Of a stretch of DNA of 64,000 nt, positions 53,787 through 62,288 are shown piece after piece. A model generated the notes under the pieces. It saw only the letters and a program-made list of their open reading frames with translations, ran no database searches and had not been told where the DNA came from. Source of the DNA: Kocuria rosea subsp. polaris (GTDB lineage Bacteria; Actinomycetota; Actinomycetes; Actinomycetales; Micrococcaceae); the NCBI RefSeq assembly GCF_001483755.1, contig NZ_LQBK01000004.1:145303-209302 (forward strand), in the 5' to 3' direction. A program made the translations under genes and the position numbers. Within the stretch, counting starts at the first letter, position 1. Every line of letters starts with the position of its first letter.

Positions 53787-54922
53787 CGGGCAGGTCCTCC
53801 CACGAGTCGGTACAGGAGTCTGAGGGCGTCCCCGGCGGCGGGCGCGTCCTCGCCCTCGGACGCGGCCAGCTCGCGCAGCTCGGTGACGGCCTCGGCGGCG
53901 TACCCGCCGACGTCGAGGTCCTCGAACTCGTGCTGGTCCGGGACCACCGCGAGGTCGGTGTGCCGCTCCCACGCGTTGAGGCTCGCGAAGACCTCGGCCT
54001 GCTGCTCGAGCAGCAGGTCCAGCTCCGCGGACTCCGAGAGGTTCAGGGTGCCGGTGAACACGGTCTTGAGGATGATCCGCTCCTTCGGGGTGAGCGCGGC
54101 GAGCTCGGCCCGCAGCGCCTCGACGTCGCCGGCGCCGTCGAGCTGGCGTTCGAGCACCCGGTGCTCCCACCGCCCCACCTCGTGGGAGGTCACCCGGGCG
54201 CCGGAGCCGTCCAGCGCCACCTCGAGGACGTGTCCGCGGCCGGGTTCGCGGAAGCCCGTGGACTCGTGGGTGCCGGAGTAGTGGATCGCGCCGCGGTCGT
54301 CCTCGGGCCAGCGGATGTGCCGGTCGCCGAGCGCCACGTAGTGGATCAGCCCACCGGCCAGCGCCTCGTCCAGGGGCGCGCGGCGCACGGTGACCTGGGA
54401 GGTGCGGTCGGGGTCGAGCTCGTCGAGCATTCCGTGGCCGACGACGACGCGCAGCGTCCCGTCCGCCGCCAGCCCCTCCAGGGCCGGGGCGACCGGGTCC
54501 GCGTCGGGGCGCTTGCTGCGCCAGGGCGCGGCCACCAGCTCGACGCCCTCGGCGACGGGCCACGGGCCCACCTCGTCCAGGAGGACCACGTTCTCGGGCT
54601 TCGCGCCGAGGAAGGCCTCCTGGGCGTAGAGGGATCCCGGCCCGAGGGGGTCGTGGTTGCCGGGCAGCAGGTACACCGGCAGCTGAACCGAGCCCATGGC
54701 GTCCAGGGCGCGCCCCACGTCCCGCCGGCTCAGGTTGGCGTGCTCGAAGACGTCGCCGGCCACCAGCACGAACGCGCAGTCCCGGGCGCGGGCCAGCTCC
54801 CCGATGCGGCGGATCGTCTCGACCCGGTCGCCGGTGTAGCGGGACTGGGCCTCGCCCTCGAGGTAGTGCCGGGTCATGCCCAGCTGCCAGTCGCTCGTGT
54901 GGAGGAAACGGATGCTCGTCAT
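53783..54922 (-). CDS. SbcD/YhaO-like DNA metallophosphoesterase
   Basis: This is a 379-aa protein. ATG at 54922 has GAGGAG upstream. The calcineurin-type blocks are intact: FLHTSDWQLG (D-x-H metal ligands read as H and D here), LVAGDVFEH, LLPGNHDPLG, VVVGHGMLDE and YVALGDRHI. They give the expected two-metal site of SbcD/Mre11-family nucleases. The C-terminal 120 residues form a capping/ATPase-binding region (RAELAALTPKERIILKTVFT). The stop overlaps the ATPase start, so both form an Mre11-Rad50-like complex for DNA repair or degradation. Confidence 0.8.
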   Translation of the reverse strand: MTSIRFLHTSDWQLGMTRHYLEGEAQSRYTGDRVETIRRIGELARARDCAFVLVAGDVFEHANLSRRDVGRALDAMGSVQLPVYLLPGNHDPLGPGSLYAQEAFLGAKPENVVLLDEVGPWPVAEGVELVAAPWRSKRPDADPVAPALEGLAADGTLRVVVGHGMLDELDPDRTSQVTVRRAPLDEALAGGLIHYVALGDRHIRWPEDDRGAIHYSGTHESTGFREPGRGHVLEVALDGSGARVTSHEVGRWEHRVLERQLDGAGDVEALRAELAALTPKERIILKTVFTGTLNLSESAELDLLLEQQAEVFASLNAWERHTDLAVVPDQHEFEDLDVGGYAAEAVTELRELAASEGEDAPAAGDALRLLYRLVGGPAR

Positions 54923-55035
54923 CGAGGCTCCTCGTGCGGTCGGGGGTGCTGTCCTGGGGGTGCGGCTCCTCTGCCACGCTATCGGCACCGGCGGACACCG
55001 CAGGCCCCGGCACCCCGGTCCGCCCCTGACGGGCG

Positions 55036-55070
55036 CCGGGGAGGCGACGGACGGGCCGTCGCCTCCCCGG
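55036..55070 (-). terminator. Strong hairpin terminator after the uronate operon
   Basis: CCGGGGAGGCGACGG pairs perfectly with CCGTCGCCTCCCCGG (15 bp) around an ACGGG loop. It is located 9 bp past the KDG kinase stop on the minus strand and ahead of the SbcD-like gene, so it separates the two units. Confidence 0.75.
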
Positions 55071-55078
55071 GCGTGCGG

Positions 55079-56020
55079 TCAGCGCTGCACGGGGTCGCCG
55101 GCGCCGAGCAGCCGCGCGATCGCGCCGCGGTCGGGGACGGCCTCCCAGTCGCCCGGCGCCGTGCAGGCGATGGCCCCGCACGCGGCGGCCGTGCGGAGCC
55201 GCTCCGGCAGCGGCTCGCCGGCGATCAGCTCGGCGAGGTAGCCGGCCACGAAGGCGTCGCCGGCGCCGACGGTGTCGACGGCCTGCACCGCGAACGCCGG
55301 CACCTCCGCCCGCTCGCCGCCCTCGAAGCCCACGGCGCCGTGCTCGCCGCGCTTCACGACCACCTGCGCCGGCCCCATCGCGGCGACGGCCTCCGCCTGC
55401 GCGGTCAGGCCGCGCTCGCCGGTCAGCAGCTCCGCCTCGTCCTCGCCCGCGAAGACGAGGTCGGCGCGGGCGGCGAGCGAGCGGTAGACGGGCACCGCCT
55501 GCTCGGCGTCCCACAGCCGCGAGCGGTGGTTGACGTCGAACGAGACGACCGCGCCCGCCCGGTGCGCCGCGTCGATCGCCGCGTCGAGGGCGCGGCGGGC
55601 GGACTCGCTGACGGCGGCGGTGATGCCGGTCAGGTGGAGCACGCGCGCGGCGCGGATGCGGTCGAGGTCGAGGTCCGCGGGCCCGAGGCGGGAGCCCGCG
55701 CTGCCGGCGCGGTAGTAGCTGATGGCGCTGGCCCCGGCTGTGGGACGCTCCTTGAGCATGAGCCCGGTCGGGGCGCCCGGGTCGCGGGTGACGACCGGCA
55801 CGACCCCTTCGGCGCGCAGCTGGCGCTCGACGAGCCGGCCGAGCGCGTCGTCGCCCAGCCGGCCCACCCACGTGACGGGCACGCCGAGGCGGGCGAGCCC
55901 GATCGCGACGTTGCTCTCGGCGCCGCCGAAGCCCAGGTCCATCGACGGCACGAGCTCGAGCCGGCCGATCCGGGAGGCGACGAGCAGCCCGAGGGACTCG
56001 CCCAGGGTGATGACGCTCAT
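55079..56020 (-). CDS. kdgK: 2-keto-3-deoxygluconate kinase (PfkB family)
   Basis: This is a 313-aa ribokinase-fold sugar kinase. N-terminal MSVITLGESLGLLVASRIG and FGGAESNVAIGLARLG form the substrate lid region. The catalytic signature VDTVGAGDAFVAGYLAE is near residue 256, and the nucleotide-side VVVKRGEHGAVGF precedes it. With KDPG aldolase just upstream (ATGA overlap), phosphorylation of KDG to KDPG is the likely reaction, the step between KduD and the aldolase. It is the last gene of the minus-strand operon, followed by a strong hairpin. Confidence 0.85.
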   Translation of the reverse strand: MSVITLGESLGLLVASRIGRLELVPSMDLGFGGAESNVAIGLARLGVPVTWVGRLGDDALGRLVERQLRAEGVVPVVTRDPGAPTGLMLKERPTAGASAISYYRAGSAGSRLGPADLDLDRIRAARVLHLTGITAAVSESARRALDAAIDAAHRAGAVVSFDVNHRSRLWDAEQAVPVYRSLAARADLVFAGEDEAELLTGERGLTAQAEAVAAMGPAQVVVKRGEHGAVGFEGGERAEVPAFAVQAVDTVGAGDAFVAGYLAELIAGEPLPERLRTAAACGAIACTAPGDWEAVPDRGAIARLLGAGDPVQR

Positions 56021-56652
56021 GCCGCCGCCTCCTGGACGGCGACGGCCTCGCGCGCGGCCGCCTCGACCGCGCCGGCCCCGGCCGCGACCCGCTCGCCCGA
56101 GGCGATCCACGAGCCGCTGGCGGCGAAGACGGCCGGGTGGGCGAGGTACTCGGCGAGGTTCGCCGGGTTCACGCCGCCGCTGGGCATGAAGCCGATGCCG
56201 GGGAAGACGGGCGCCAGCGCGCCGATGAGCGCCAGACCGCCGGCGACTCCCGCCGGGAAGAGCTTCAGCCGGTCGAGCCCGAGGCGGATCCCGCGCTGCA
56301 CGTCGCTGGGCGTCATGATGCCGGGCAGCACGGGCACGCCGGCGGCGAGGGCCGCCTCGACCACCTCCTCGTCGAGCCCCGGGGCGACGACGAACGACGC
56401 GCCCAGGTCGAGGCTGCGCCGCAGCTGCTCGACGCTCAGCACCGTGCCGGCGCCGACGACCACGTCCCCGCGGGCGGCGATCCGCTCGATCGCCGCCAGG
56501 CCGTAGTCGTTGCGCAGCGCGACCTCGAGGACCGGCAGGCCGCCGGCCACCAGGCCGTCGGCGATCGTGTCGGCGGCGGAGGCGTCCTGGACGGTCGCCA
56601 GCGGCACGACGCCGCCGAGGAGCGGGGAGCGGGTTCCGGTGAGGTCGCTCAT
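56017..56652 (-). CDS. eda: 2-dehydro-3-deoxyphosphogluconate (KDPG) aldolase
   Basis: This is a 211-aa class I aldolase of the Eda family. The blocks GLPVLEVALRNDYGLAAIER, VVVGAGTVLSVEQL, ASFVVAPGLDEEVVEAAL and the Schiff-base region DRLKLFPAGVAGGLALIGAL with Lys are in order, as is PSGGVNPANLAEYL. It splits KDPG into pyruvate and glyceraldehyde 3-phosphate. Both ends overlap neighbours as ATGA (with the SDR upstream and kdgK downstream). The catalytic Glu of the standard E-I-T-x-R motif appears as EVALRN, a modest variation of the motif. Confidence 0.85.
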   Translation of the reverse strand: MSDLTGTRSPLLGGVVPLATVQDASAADTIADGLVAGGLPVLEVALRNDYGLAAIERIAARGDVVVGAGTVLSVEQLRRSLDLGASFVVAPGLDEEVVEAALAAGVPVLPGIMTPSDVQRGIRLGLDRLKLFPAGVAGGLALIGALAPVFPGIGFMPSGGVNPANLAEYLAHPAVFAASGSWIASGERVAAGAGAVEAAAREAVAVQEAAA

Positions 56653-57404
56653 CGTGCCATCCACCCGCCGTCGACCGGCAGTGTCACGCCCGTGACGTAG
56701 GCGGCGGCCGGGCTCGCGAGGAACGCGGTGGCCCCCTGCAGGTCCGCCGGCCGCCCCCACCGGCCGGCGGGGATGCGCTCGAGGATCGCCTGCGAGCGGT
56801 CCTCGTCCGCGCGCAGCGCCGCGGTGTTGTCGGTGGCGATGTAGCCGGGCGCGATGGCGTTGACGGTCACCCCGTGCCGCGACCACTCGTTGCTGAGCGC
56901 CTTCACCAGGCCGACGACGCCGGACTTCGCCGCGGTGTAGCCGGGCACGTTGATGCCGCCCTGGAAGCTGAGCAGGCTGGCCGTGAAGATGATGCGGCCG
57001 CCGCCGCGCTCGACCATCGAGGCGCCGACCGTCTGGGTGAGGACGAACTGGCTGCGCAGGTTCACGTCCAGCACCTCGTCCCACCACTCGAGGGGGTGCT
57101 CGGCGGCGGGGGAGCGGCGGATGGTGCCGGCGTTGTTCACCAGGATGTCGGCACGGTCCCGCACCGCGTCGCCGAAGGCGCAGACGGCCTCGCGGTCGGT
57201 GAAGTCGACGGCGTGGCCCTCGAAGGCGCGGCCGAGCTCGCGCACGCGCCCGCCGATCGCCCCGCCATCGGCCTCCTGGCGGGTGGAGGCGGCGATGATG
57301 TCGGCGCCGGCCATCGCGAGCGCCTCCGCCATGGCGAAGCCGATGCCGCGGCGGGCGCCGGTGACCACGGCGGTCGTGCCGGTGAGGTCGAAGGAGATGC
57401 TCAT
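56649..57404 (-). CDS. kduD: KduD-like short-chain dehydrogenase (2-deoxy-gluconate/DKII reductase)
   Basis: This is a 251-aa classical SDR. TGARRGIGFAMAEALA (TGxxxGIG) is at about 16, NNAGTIRRSPAAEH about 90, catalytic Ser in FTASLLSFQGG and YTAAK near 155, with a C-terminal VTGVTLPVDGGWMAR. The RRSPAAEHPLEWWDEVLDVN stretch is typical of 2-deoxy-D-gluconate 3-dehydrogenase (KduD). With kduI in the divergent operon, reduction of 3-deoxy-D-glycero-2,5-hexodiulosonate to KDG is the expected role. It is linked by ATGA overlaps on both sides. Confidence 0.8.
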   Translation of the reverse strand: MSISFDLTGTTAVVTGARRGIGFAMAEALAMAGADIIAASTRQEADGGAIGGRVRELGRAFEGHAVDFTDREAVCAFGDAVRDRADILVNNAGTIRRSPAAEHPLEWWDEVLDVNLRSQFVLTQTVGASMVERGGGRIIFTASLLSFQGGINVPGYTAAKSGVVGLVKALSNEWSRHGVTVNAIAPGYIATDNTAALRADEDRSQAILERIPAGRWGRPADLQGATAFLASPAAAYVTGVTLPVDGGWMAR

Positions 57405-58426
57405 CGGGACACCCCCTGCACGTCGACCAGGATCTTCATCGCGGCCGCGGACAGCAGCGCGTCGAAGGCGGTCATCGTCTCCTCGAGCGGCACGACGCAC
57501 GTGATCAGCGCGTCGGCGGGCACGGCGCCCTCGGCGAGCAGGCCGACGGCACGCTCGAAGTCCTCCCGCTCGTAGACCCGGGCGCCGAGCACCTCGAGCT
57601 CCCGCCAGAAGATCCGGTGCAGGTCGACCGGCACCGGCTCCGGGTGGATGGCGACGAACACGACGCGGCCGCGGGTGCGGGCGTGGCGGGTGGCGTCGAG
57701 GGCGGTGCCGCGGGTGCCGGCCACCTCGAAGACCACGTCGGCGCCGGCGCCGGCGGTGCGCTCCGCGACGACCGCGGAGAGGTCCTCGGCGGCGGGGTCG
57801 ACGACGACCGCGCCCTGCTGCTCGGCGAACGCGCGGCGGGCGGCGTCCGGTTCGGCGAGGACCACCTCGGCGCCGGCCGCGCGCGCGACCACGGCGATGA
57901 GCTGGCCGATGGGGCCGCCGCCGATGACCACGGCCGTCTCGCCCGCCGTCAGCCGCGAGCGGCGCACGTCGTGCACCGCGACGGCGAGCGGCTCGACGAG
58001 CGCGGCGTGCTGGAGGGAGACGCCCTCGGGCAGCGGCACCACGAGCGAGGCCGGCACGGTCCACTGCTCCTGGAGCGCGCCGGGCGAGTCGACGCCGACG
58101 AAGTCCAGCCGCTGGCAGATGTGCTGGTGCCCGGCGCGGCAGGAGGCGCACTCGCCGCACCAGCGCAGCGGCATCACGGTGACGGGCCGGCCGATCTCCA
58201 GGGTGTCGACGTCGTCGCCGACCGCGTCCACGACGCCGCTCATCTCATGCCCGATCACGGCCGGGGCCGCGACGCGCGCGTCCATGTGTCCCTGCACGAT
58301 GTGCAGGTCGGTCCCGCAGATGCCGTTGTAGGCGACGCGGATGGTCACCTCGCCCGGCCCGGGGCGCTGGGGCTCGGCGCCGCCGACCTCGATCCGCCCG
58401 CCGCCGATGTATCTCGCTGCTCGCAC
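57401..58426 (-). CDS. Zinc-dependent MDR dehydrogenase (sugar-acid/polyol type)
   Basis: This is a 341-aa protein and the first gene of the minus-strand operon. The GTG at 58426 has AAGGAG 6 nt upstream. The zinc ligands are visible: GICGTDLHI (catalytic Cys), GHEMSGVV (His-Glu), and the structural zinc Cys set CGECASCRAGHQHIC. The Rossmann motif is VIGGGPIGQLIAVVA (about 165). The family includes L-idonate, sorbitol, galactitol-1-phosphate and L-gulonate dehydrogenases. In this uronate operon a role in the oxidation of an aldonate or polyol feeding into KDG is likely; the exact substrate cannot be read. Confidence 0.75.
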   Translation of the reverse strand: MRAARYIGGGRIEVGGAEPQRPGPGEVTIRVAYNGICGTDLHIVQGHMDARVAAPAVIGHEMSGVVDAVGDDVDTLEIGRPVTVMPLRWCGECASCRAGHQHICQRLDFVGVDSPGALQEQWTVPASLVVPLPEGVSLQHAALVEPLAVAVHDVRRSRLTAGETAVVIGGGPIGQLIAVVARAAGAEVVLAEPDAARRAFAEQQGAVVVDPAAEDLSAVVAERTAGAGADVVFEVAGTRGTALDATRHARTRGRVVFVAIHPEPVPVDLHRIFWRELEVLGARVYEREDFERAVGLLAEGAVPADALITCVVPLEETMTAFDALLSAAAMKILVDVQGVSR

Positions 58427-58464
58427 TGCCGTCTCCTTCGTGAGGCCGGTCCGCCACTTTGTGA

Positions 58465-58509
58465 AACTCAGTTCTGTTCGGAGTTCCGTCTGGCGCAACT
58501 CGGTTCTGT
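58465..58509. promoter_or_regulatory. Candidate operator repeats in the divergent uronate promoter
   Basis: AACTCAGTTCTGT (58465-58477) recurs as AACTCGGTTCTGT (58497-58509), 32 bp apart, close to three helical turns. The first copy also forms an inverted repeat with GAGTT at 58481-58485. They lie in the 156-bp gap between the MDR gene and the TRAP gene, where the IclR regulator encoded in the locus would be expected to act on both operons. Confidence 0.5.
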
Positions 58510-58582
58510 CTGGTTAGAGTAGCCCCTGACCCCGCCAGTGGCGCAAATCACGTCGCCACGGCGACTCACCGAGGAGGAACTC

Positions 58583-59587
58583 ATGCAGGGACGACGGATG
58601 CTGGGCACGATGGGCGTCGCAGCGGTCATGACGGCGGGACTGGCGTCCTGCTCCGCCGAGGCGGGAGACGGCGCAGGGACGACCTTCCGCGTCGCCTTCA
58701 ACCAGGACATCGACCACCCGCAGGCGCAGGCGCTCACCGAGCTCTCGGAGGAGCTGGAGACCCGCACCGAGGGCCGGTACGCGCTCGAGCTCTACACCGA
58801 CGAGACGCTCGGCGACCAGGCGGCCACCATCGAGCAGGTGCAGTCGGGCACCATCGACCTCGCGGTCGTGGCGGGACCGCTGCTCGAGAACTTCGAACCG
58901 GACTTCTCGACCGTGAACCTGCCCTACCTCTACGAGTCGCCCGAGCACCAGCTGTCGGTGCTCAACGACCGCGAGGTCGTCGGGGAGCTCTACGACACCC
59001 TGGTCGACGACGACATCCAGGTGCTCACCGCCTACCACGGCGGTGTGCGCAACGTGTACTCGAGCGAGGGGCCGGTCGAGACGCCCGCCGACCTCGCGGG
59101 ACAGAAGATCCGCGTCATCGGCTCGGACACGAACGTGCGCATGATGGAGCTCATGGGCGGCGTGGGCACGCCGATGGCGCAGGGCGAGGTCTTCACCGCG
59201 ATCCAGTCGGGCGTGCTCGACGGCGCGGAGAACAACGAGCTCATCTACTCCTCGCTCTCGCACGACGAGATCGCCCCGTACTACTCGCGCACCGAGCACC
59301 TCATGATGCCGGACTACCTGGTCGCGAACCCGGGCGTGTGGGAGGGCATCCCGGAGGAGGACCGCGCGGTCTTCGAGGAGCTGCTCACGGCGTCGGTCGA
59401 CACCGAGCTGGAGCTGTTCGGAACGGCGGTCGAGGAGGCCACCGCCGCCGCCGAGGAGGCCGGCGCGCAGTTCAACGACGTCGACGTCGAGGTGTTCCGC
59501 GAGGCCGTGCAGCCGCTGCACGAGGAGAGCGTCACCAGCGACCTGGCCCGCTCGGTCTACGACGCGATCGAGGCGGCGCGCGGCTGA
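58583..59587 (+). CDS. dctP: TRAP transporter substrate-binding lipoprotein (DctP)
   Basis: This is a 334-aa protein. ATG at 58583 has GAGGAGG upstream. A lipoprotein signal (MLGTMGVAAVMTAGLASCS) has its lipobox Cys at residue 24. The DctP blocks TFRVAFNQDIDHPQAQAL, YALELYTDETLGDQ, EQVQSGTIDLAVV, DLAGQKIRVIGSD and AIQSGVLDGAEN are all present, with the Arg that binds the substrate carboxylate. The ligand is presumably a uronate or keto-deoxy-uronate. It is the first gene of the plus-strand operon and overlaps dctQ as TGATG. Confidence 0.9.
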   Translation: MQGRRMLGTMGVAAVMTAGLASCSAEAGDGAGTTFRVAFNQDIDHPQAQALTELSEELETRTEGRYALELYTDETLGDQAATIEQVQSGTIDLAVVAGPLLENFEPDFSTVNLPYLYESPEHQLSVLNDREVVGELYDTLVDDDIQVLTAYHGGVRNVYSSEGPVETPADLAGQKIRVIGSDTNVRMMELMGGVGTPMAQGEVFTAIQSGVLDGAENNELIYSSLSHDEIAPYYSRTEHLMMPDYLVANPGVWEGIPEEDRAVFEELLTASVDTELELFGTAVEEATAAAEEAGAQFNDVDVEVFREAVQPLHEESVTSDLARSVYDAIEAARG

Positions 59588-60120
59588 TGGCCACCACGGA
59601 ACTCACGACCACCGCGCGGGCGTGGCTCGACGGCGCGCTCCGCGGGATCTGCGTCGGCCTCTTTGCGCTGCTGGTGCTGCTGGTGGTGTGGCAGGTCTTC
59701 ACCCGCCTCGTGCTCGGCCAGCCGAGCGCCTGGTCCGAGGAGGCGGCACGGCACACCTTCGTGTGGGTCAGCCTGATCGGCATTGCCATCGCGGTCGGTG
59801 AGAAGGCCGACGTCATCATGGACTTCCTCGTCGAACGGCTGCCGGTCCCCGTCCAGCGCGGCGCCGACGTGGTCGCGTACCTCGCGACGCTCGCCTTCGT
59901 GCTGTACGTGATGGTCTTCGGCGGCCTCCAGCAGTCCGTCCTGGCGTGGGGGCAGCAGAACCCGCTGCTGCCCCTCACGCAGGGCCAGCTCTACCTGGCC
60001 CTGCCGGTCTCCGGCGTGCTGCTGACCGTCTACCTGACCATCCACCTCGTCGGCACCTTCTTCCCCGGCTACCAGGGGCACGTGGGCGTCGACGAAGACC
60101 TCGAGGCGGCGGCGCTGTGA
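59587..60120 (+). CDS. dctQ: TRAP transporter small permease (DctQ)
   Basis: This is a 177-aa protein with four hydrophobic helices (GICVGLFALLVLLVVWQVF, HTFVWVSLIGIAIAVG, VVAYLATLAFVLYVMVFGG, LYLALPVSGVLLTVYLTIHL) and the DctQ feature PSAWSEEAARHTFVW. ATG at 59587 overlaps the dctP stop and the end overlaps the GTG of the large permease. It is the membrane partner of DctM in a sodium-driven solute importer. Confidence 0.9.
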   Translation: MATTELTTTARAWLDGALRGICVGLFALLVLLVVWQVFTRLVLGQPSAWSEEAARHTFVWVSLIGIAIAVGEKADVIMDFLVERLPVPVQRGADVVAYLATLAFVLYVMVFGGLQQSVLAWGQQNPLLPLTQGQLYLALPVSGVLLTVYLTIHLVGTFFPGYQGHVGVDEDLEAAAL

Positions 60121-61424
60121 TCGATCCCGCTGCCATCAGCGCCATCCTGATCGGCGGGCTCGTGCTGCTGCTCGCGGTCGGCGCCCCCGTCTCCGTGTCC
60201 ATCGGCCTGCCGTCGGCACTGTGCATGCTGCTGATCGTCGACTTCGACCGGGGCGCGGTCACCGCCGCCCAGCAGATGGTCGGCGGGGTCGACTCGTTCG
60301 CGCTGCTCGCCATCCCGTTCTTCGTCCTCGCCGGCGTGATCATGAACACCGGCGGCATCGCGGAGCGGCTGATCAACCTCGCCCGCGTGCTGGTGGGTCG
60401 CACCCCCGCGCCGCTGGTGCAGACCAACGTGATCGCCAACGCGATCTTCGGCTCCGTCTCCGGCTCCGCGGTGGCCAGCGCCGCCGCCATCGGCTCCACC
60501 ATGTCCCCGATGCAGCGGCGCTCGGGCTACGACCGGGCCTTCAGCGCGGCGGCGAACATCGCCTCGGCCCCGGCCGGCATGCTGATCCCGCCGAGCAACA
60601 CCCTCATCGTGTACTCGCTCGCCGCCGGCGGCACGTCGATCGGCGCGCTGTTCGTGGCCGGCTACGTCCCGGGCCTGCTGTGGGCGCTGGCCTGCGGGGC
60701 CGTCGGCTTCGCCTACGCGCGCCGGCACCCCGAGCTGCGGGGCGAGCCGTGGCCCGAGCTCTCGGTCCTCCTGGCCACGCTGTGGCGCGCGGTCCCCTCG
60801 CTCGGGCTGATCGTGGTGGCGATCGGCGGCATCGTGGTCGGCTTCTTCACGCCGACCGAGGGCTCGGCCGTGGCCGTGGTCTACTCGCTGCTGCTCTCGT
60901 TCCTCTACCGCACCGTCTCGGCCAAGGACCTGCCGCGCATCCTGTTCGACGCCACCCGGACGAGCGCGATCGTGATCTTCCTGATCGCGGTCTCGACGAT
61001 CATGTCCTACGTCATGACCTACGCCCGGCTGCCGCAGCTGATCGCCGAGTCGCTGTTCGGCTGGACCGACTCGAAGGTCGTCGTGCTGCTGATCATGATG
61101 CTCGTGCTGCTGCTGATCGGCATCCCGCTCGACCCGACGCCGGCGATCCTGATCTTCACGCCGATCTTCCTGCCGATCGCCGTGTCCTACGGCATCGACC
61201 CGGTGCACTTCGGCATCGTGATGGTCTTCAACCTCTCGATCGCGGTCATCTCGCCGCCCTCGGCGCCCGTGCTCTTCGTCGGCGCCCAGGTCGCGAAGCT
61301 GAAGCTCGAGCCCGTCATCGTCAAACTGGTGCCGTTCCTGCTCGTGCTCATCGCGCTGCTGTTCGTCATCGTCTTCGTCCCCCAGCTGTCCCTGTGGCTC
61401 CCCGGCCTCATGGGCCTGCTCTGA
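60117..61424 (+). CDS. dctM: TRAP transporter large permease (DctM)
   Basis: This is a 435-aa protein with about 12 hydrophobic helices. The GTG at 60117 overlaps the DctQ stop as GTGA. Family blocks are clear: LLAIPFFVLAGVIMNTGGIA, FGSVSGSAVASAAAIGST, AAANIASAPAGMLIPPSNTL, FTPTEGSAVAVVYSL and PPSAPVLFVGAQVAK. It is the channel-forming subunit of the TRAP importer that brings a uronate-type substrate into the cell with Na+. Confidence 0.9.
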   Translation: MIDPAAISAILIGGLVLLLAVGAPVSVSIGLPSALCMLLIVDFDRGAVTAAQQMVGGVDSFALLAIPFFVLAGVIMNTGGIAERLINLARVLVGRTPAPLVQTNVIANAIFGSVSGSAVASAAAIGSTMSPMQRRSGYDRAFSAAANIASAPAGMLIPPSNTLIVYSLAAGGTSIGALFVAGYVPGLLWALACGAVGFAYARRHPELRGEPWPELSVLLATLWRAVPSLGLIVVAIGGIVVGFFTPTEGSAVAVVYSLLLSFLYRTVSAKDLPRILFDATRTSAIVIFLIAVSTIMSYVMTYARLPQLIAESLFGWTDSKVVVLLIMMLVLLLIGIPLDPTPAILIFTPIFLPIAVSYGIDPVHFGIVMVFNLSIAVISPPSAPVLFVGAQVAKLKLEPVIVKLVPFLLVLIALLFVIVFVPQLSLWLPGLMGLL

Positions 61425-61447
61425 ACACCCCACCGGAAGGAAACACC

Positions 61448-62281
61448 ATGACCGCCGTCCACGGCCCCACCTCGCCCGAGCAGATCCCCGGCGCCACCCA
61501 GCAGCAGCTGCGCGAGCGCTACCTCGTCGAGGACCTCTTCGTCCCCGGCAGCGTGCGCACCGCCGTCACCCACTACGACCGCGTGGTCGCCGTCGGCGCC
61601 GTGCCGACCGACGCGCCGCTGGCCCTCGAAGCCGTGCCGGAGATCCGCAGCGACCAGTTCCTCGACCACCGCGAGATCGGCATCGTCAACATCGGTGCGG
61701 GCGGCGCCGTCGTCGCCGACGGCGAGCGTCACCCGATGGCGACCGGCGCGTGCCTCTACCTCGGCCGCGGCGTCCGGGACGTCTCGTTCGAGTCCGACGA
61801 CGCCGCCGCCCCCGCCCGCTTCTACGGCTTCTCGGCGCCGGCGCACACCACGTACCCGATCGCGCTCGTCGAGCCGGGGCAGGGCACGGTGCGGGAGCTC
61901 GGCGACCCGCTGACCTCGAACCGCCGCACGCTCAACCAGTACATCCACGAGAACGGGGTGCGCAGCTGCCAGGTGGTCATGGGCGTGACGCAGCTGCACC
62001 CCGGTAGCATGTGGAACACGATGCCGGCGCACACGCACGACCGCCGCACCGAGTTCTACGTCTACTTCGACGTGCCCGAGGACGCCCGCGTGGTCCACCT
62101 CATGGGTGAGCCGTCCGAGACGCGCCACCTGCTGGTCGGCGACGGCGGGCTGGTGCTCTCGCCGTCGTGGTCGATCCACTCGGGCGTGGGAACGTCGAAC
62201 TACTCGTTCGTGTGGGCGATGGCCGGCGAGAACCAGTCCTTCGACGACATGGACGGCGTCGCGATCGTCGACATGAGATGA
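61448..62281 (+). CDS. kduI: 4-deoxy-L-threo-5-hexosulose-uronate ketol-isomerase (KduI)
   Basis: This is a 277-aa cupin-type isomerase. ATG at 61448 has GGAAGGAA upstream. Metal ligands are in MPAHTHDRRTEFYVYF (His-x-His-x5-Glu) and the later SIHSGVGTSNYSFVWAMAG. The N-terminal LRERYLVEDLFVPGSVRTAV and FYGFSAPAHTTYP are standard for KduI. It isomerises DKI to DKII, the product reduced by the divergent KduD-like SDR. It lies in the TRAP operon, 8 bp ahead of the IclR gene. Confidence 0.9.
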   Translation: MTAVHGPTSPEQIPGATQQQLRERYLVEDLFVPGSVRTAVTHYDRVVAVGAVPTDAPLALEAVPEIRSDQFLDHREIGIVNIGAGGAVVADGERHPMATGACLYLGRGVRDVSFESDDAAAPARFYGFSAPAHTTYPIALVEPGQGTVRELGDPLTSNRRTLNQYIHENGVRSCQVVMGVTQLHPGSMWNTMPAHTHDRRTEFYVYFDVPEDARVVHLMGEPSETRHLLVGDGGLVLSPSWSIHSGVGTSNYSFVWAMAGENQSFDDMDGVAIVDMR

Positions 62282-62288
62282 GGTGGCC

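Noticed and set aside
50778-54281. 1167-codon open frame on the plus strand
   Set aside because: It runs antisense through the RCC1, Rad50-like and SbcD-like genes and is a by-product of very high GC; its composition is repetitive and it has no motif.
53930-56506. 858-codon plus-strand open frame
   Set aside because: It is a shadow of the SbcD-like, KDG kinase and aldolase genes, all of which have motifs and ribosome sites.
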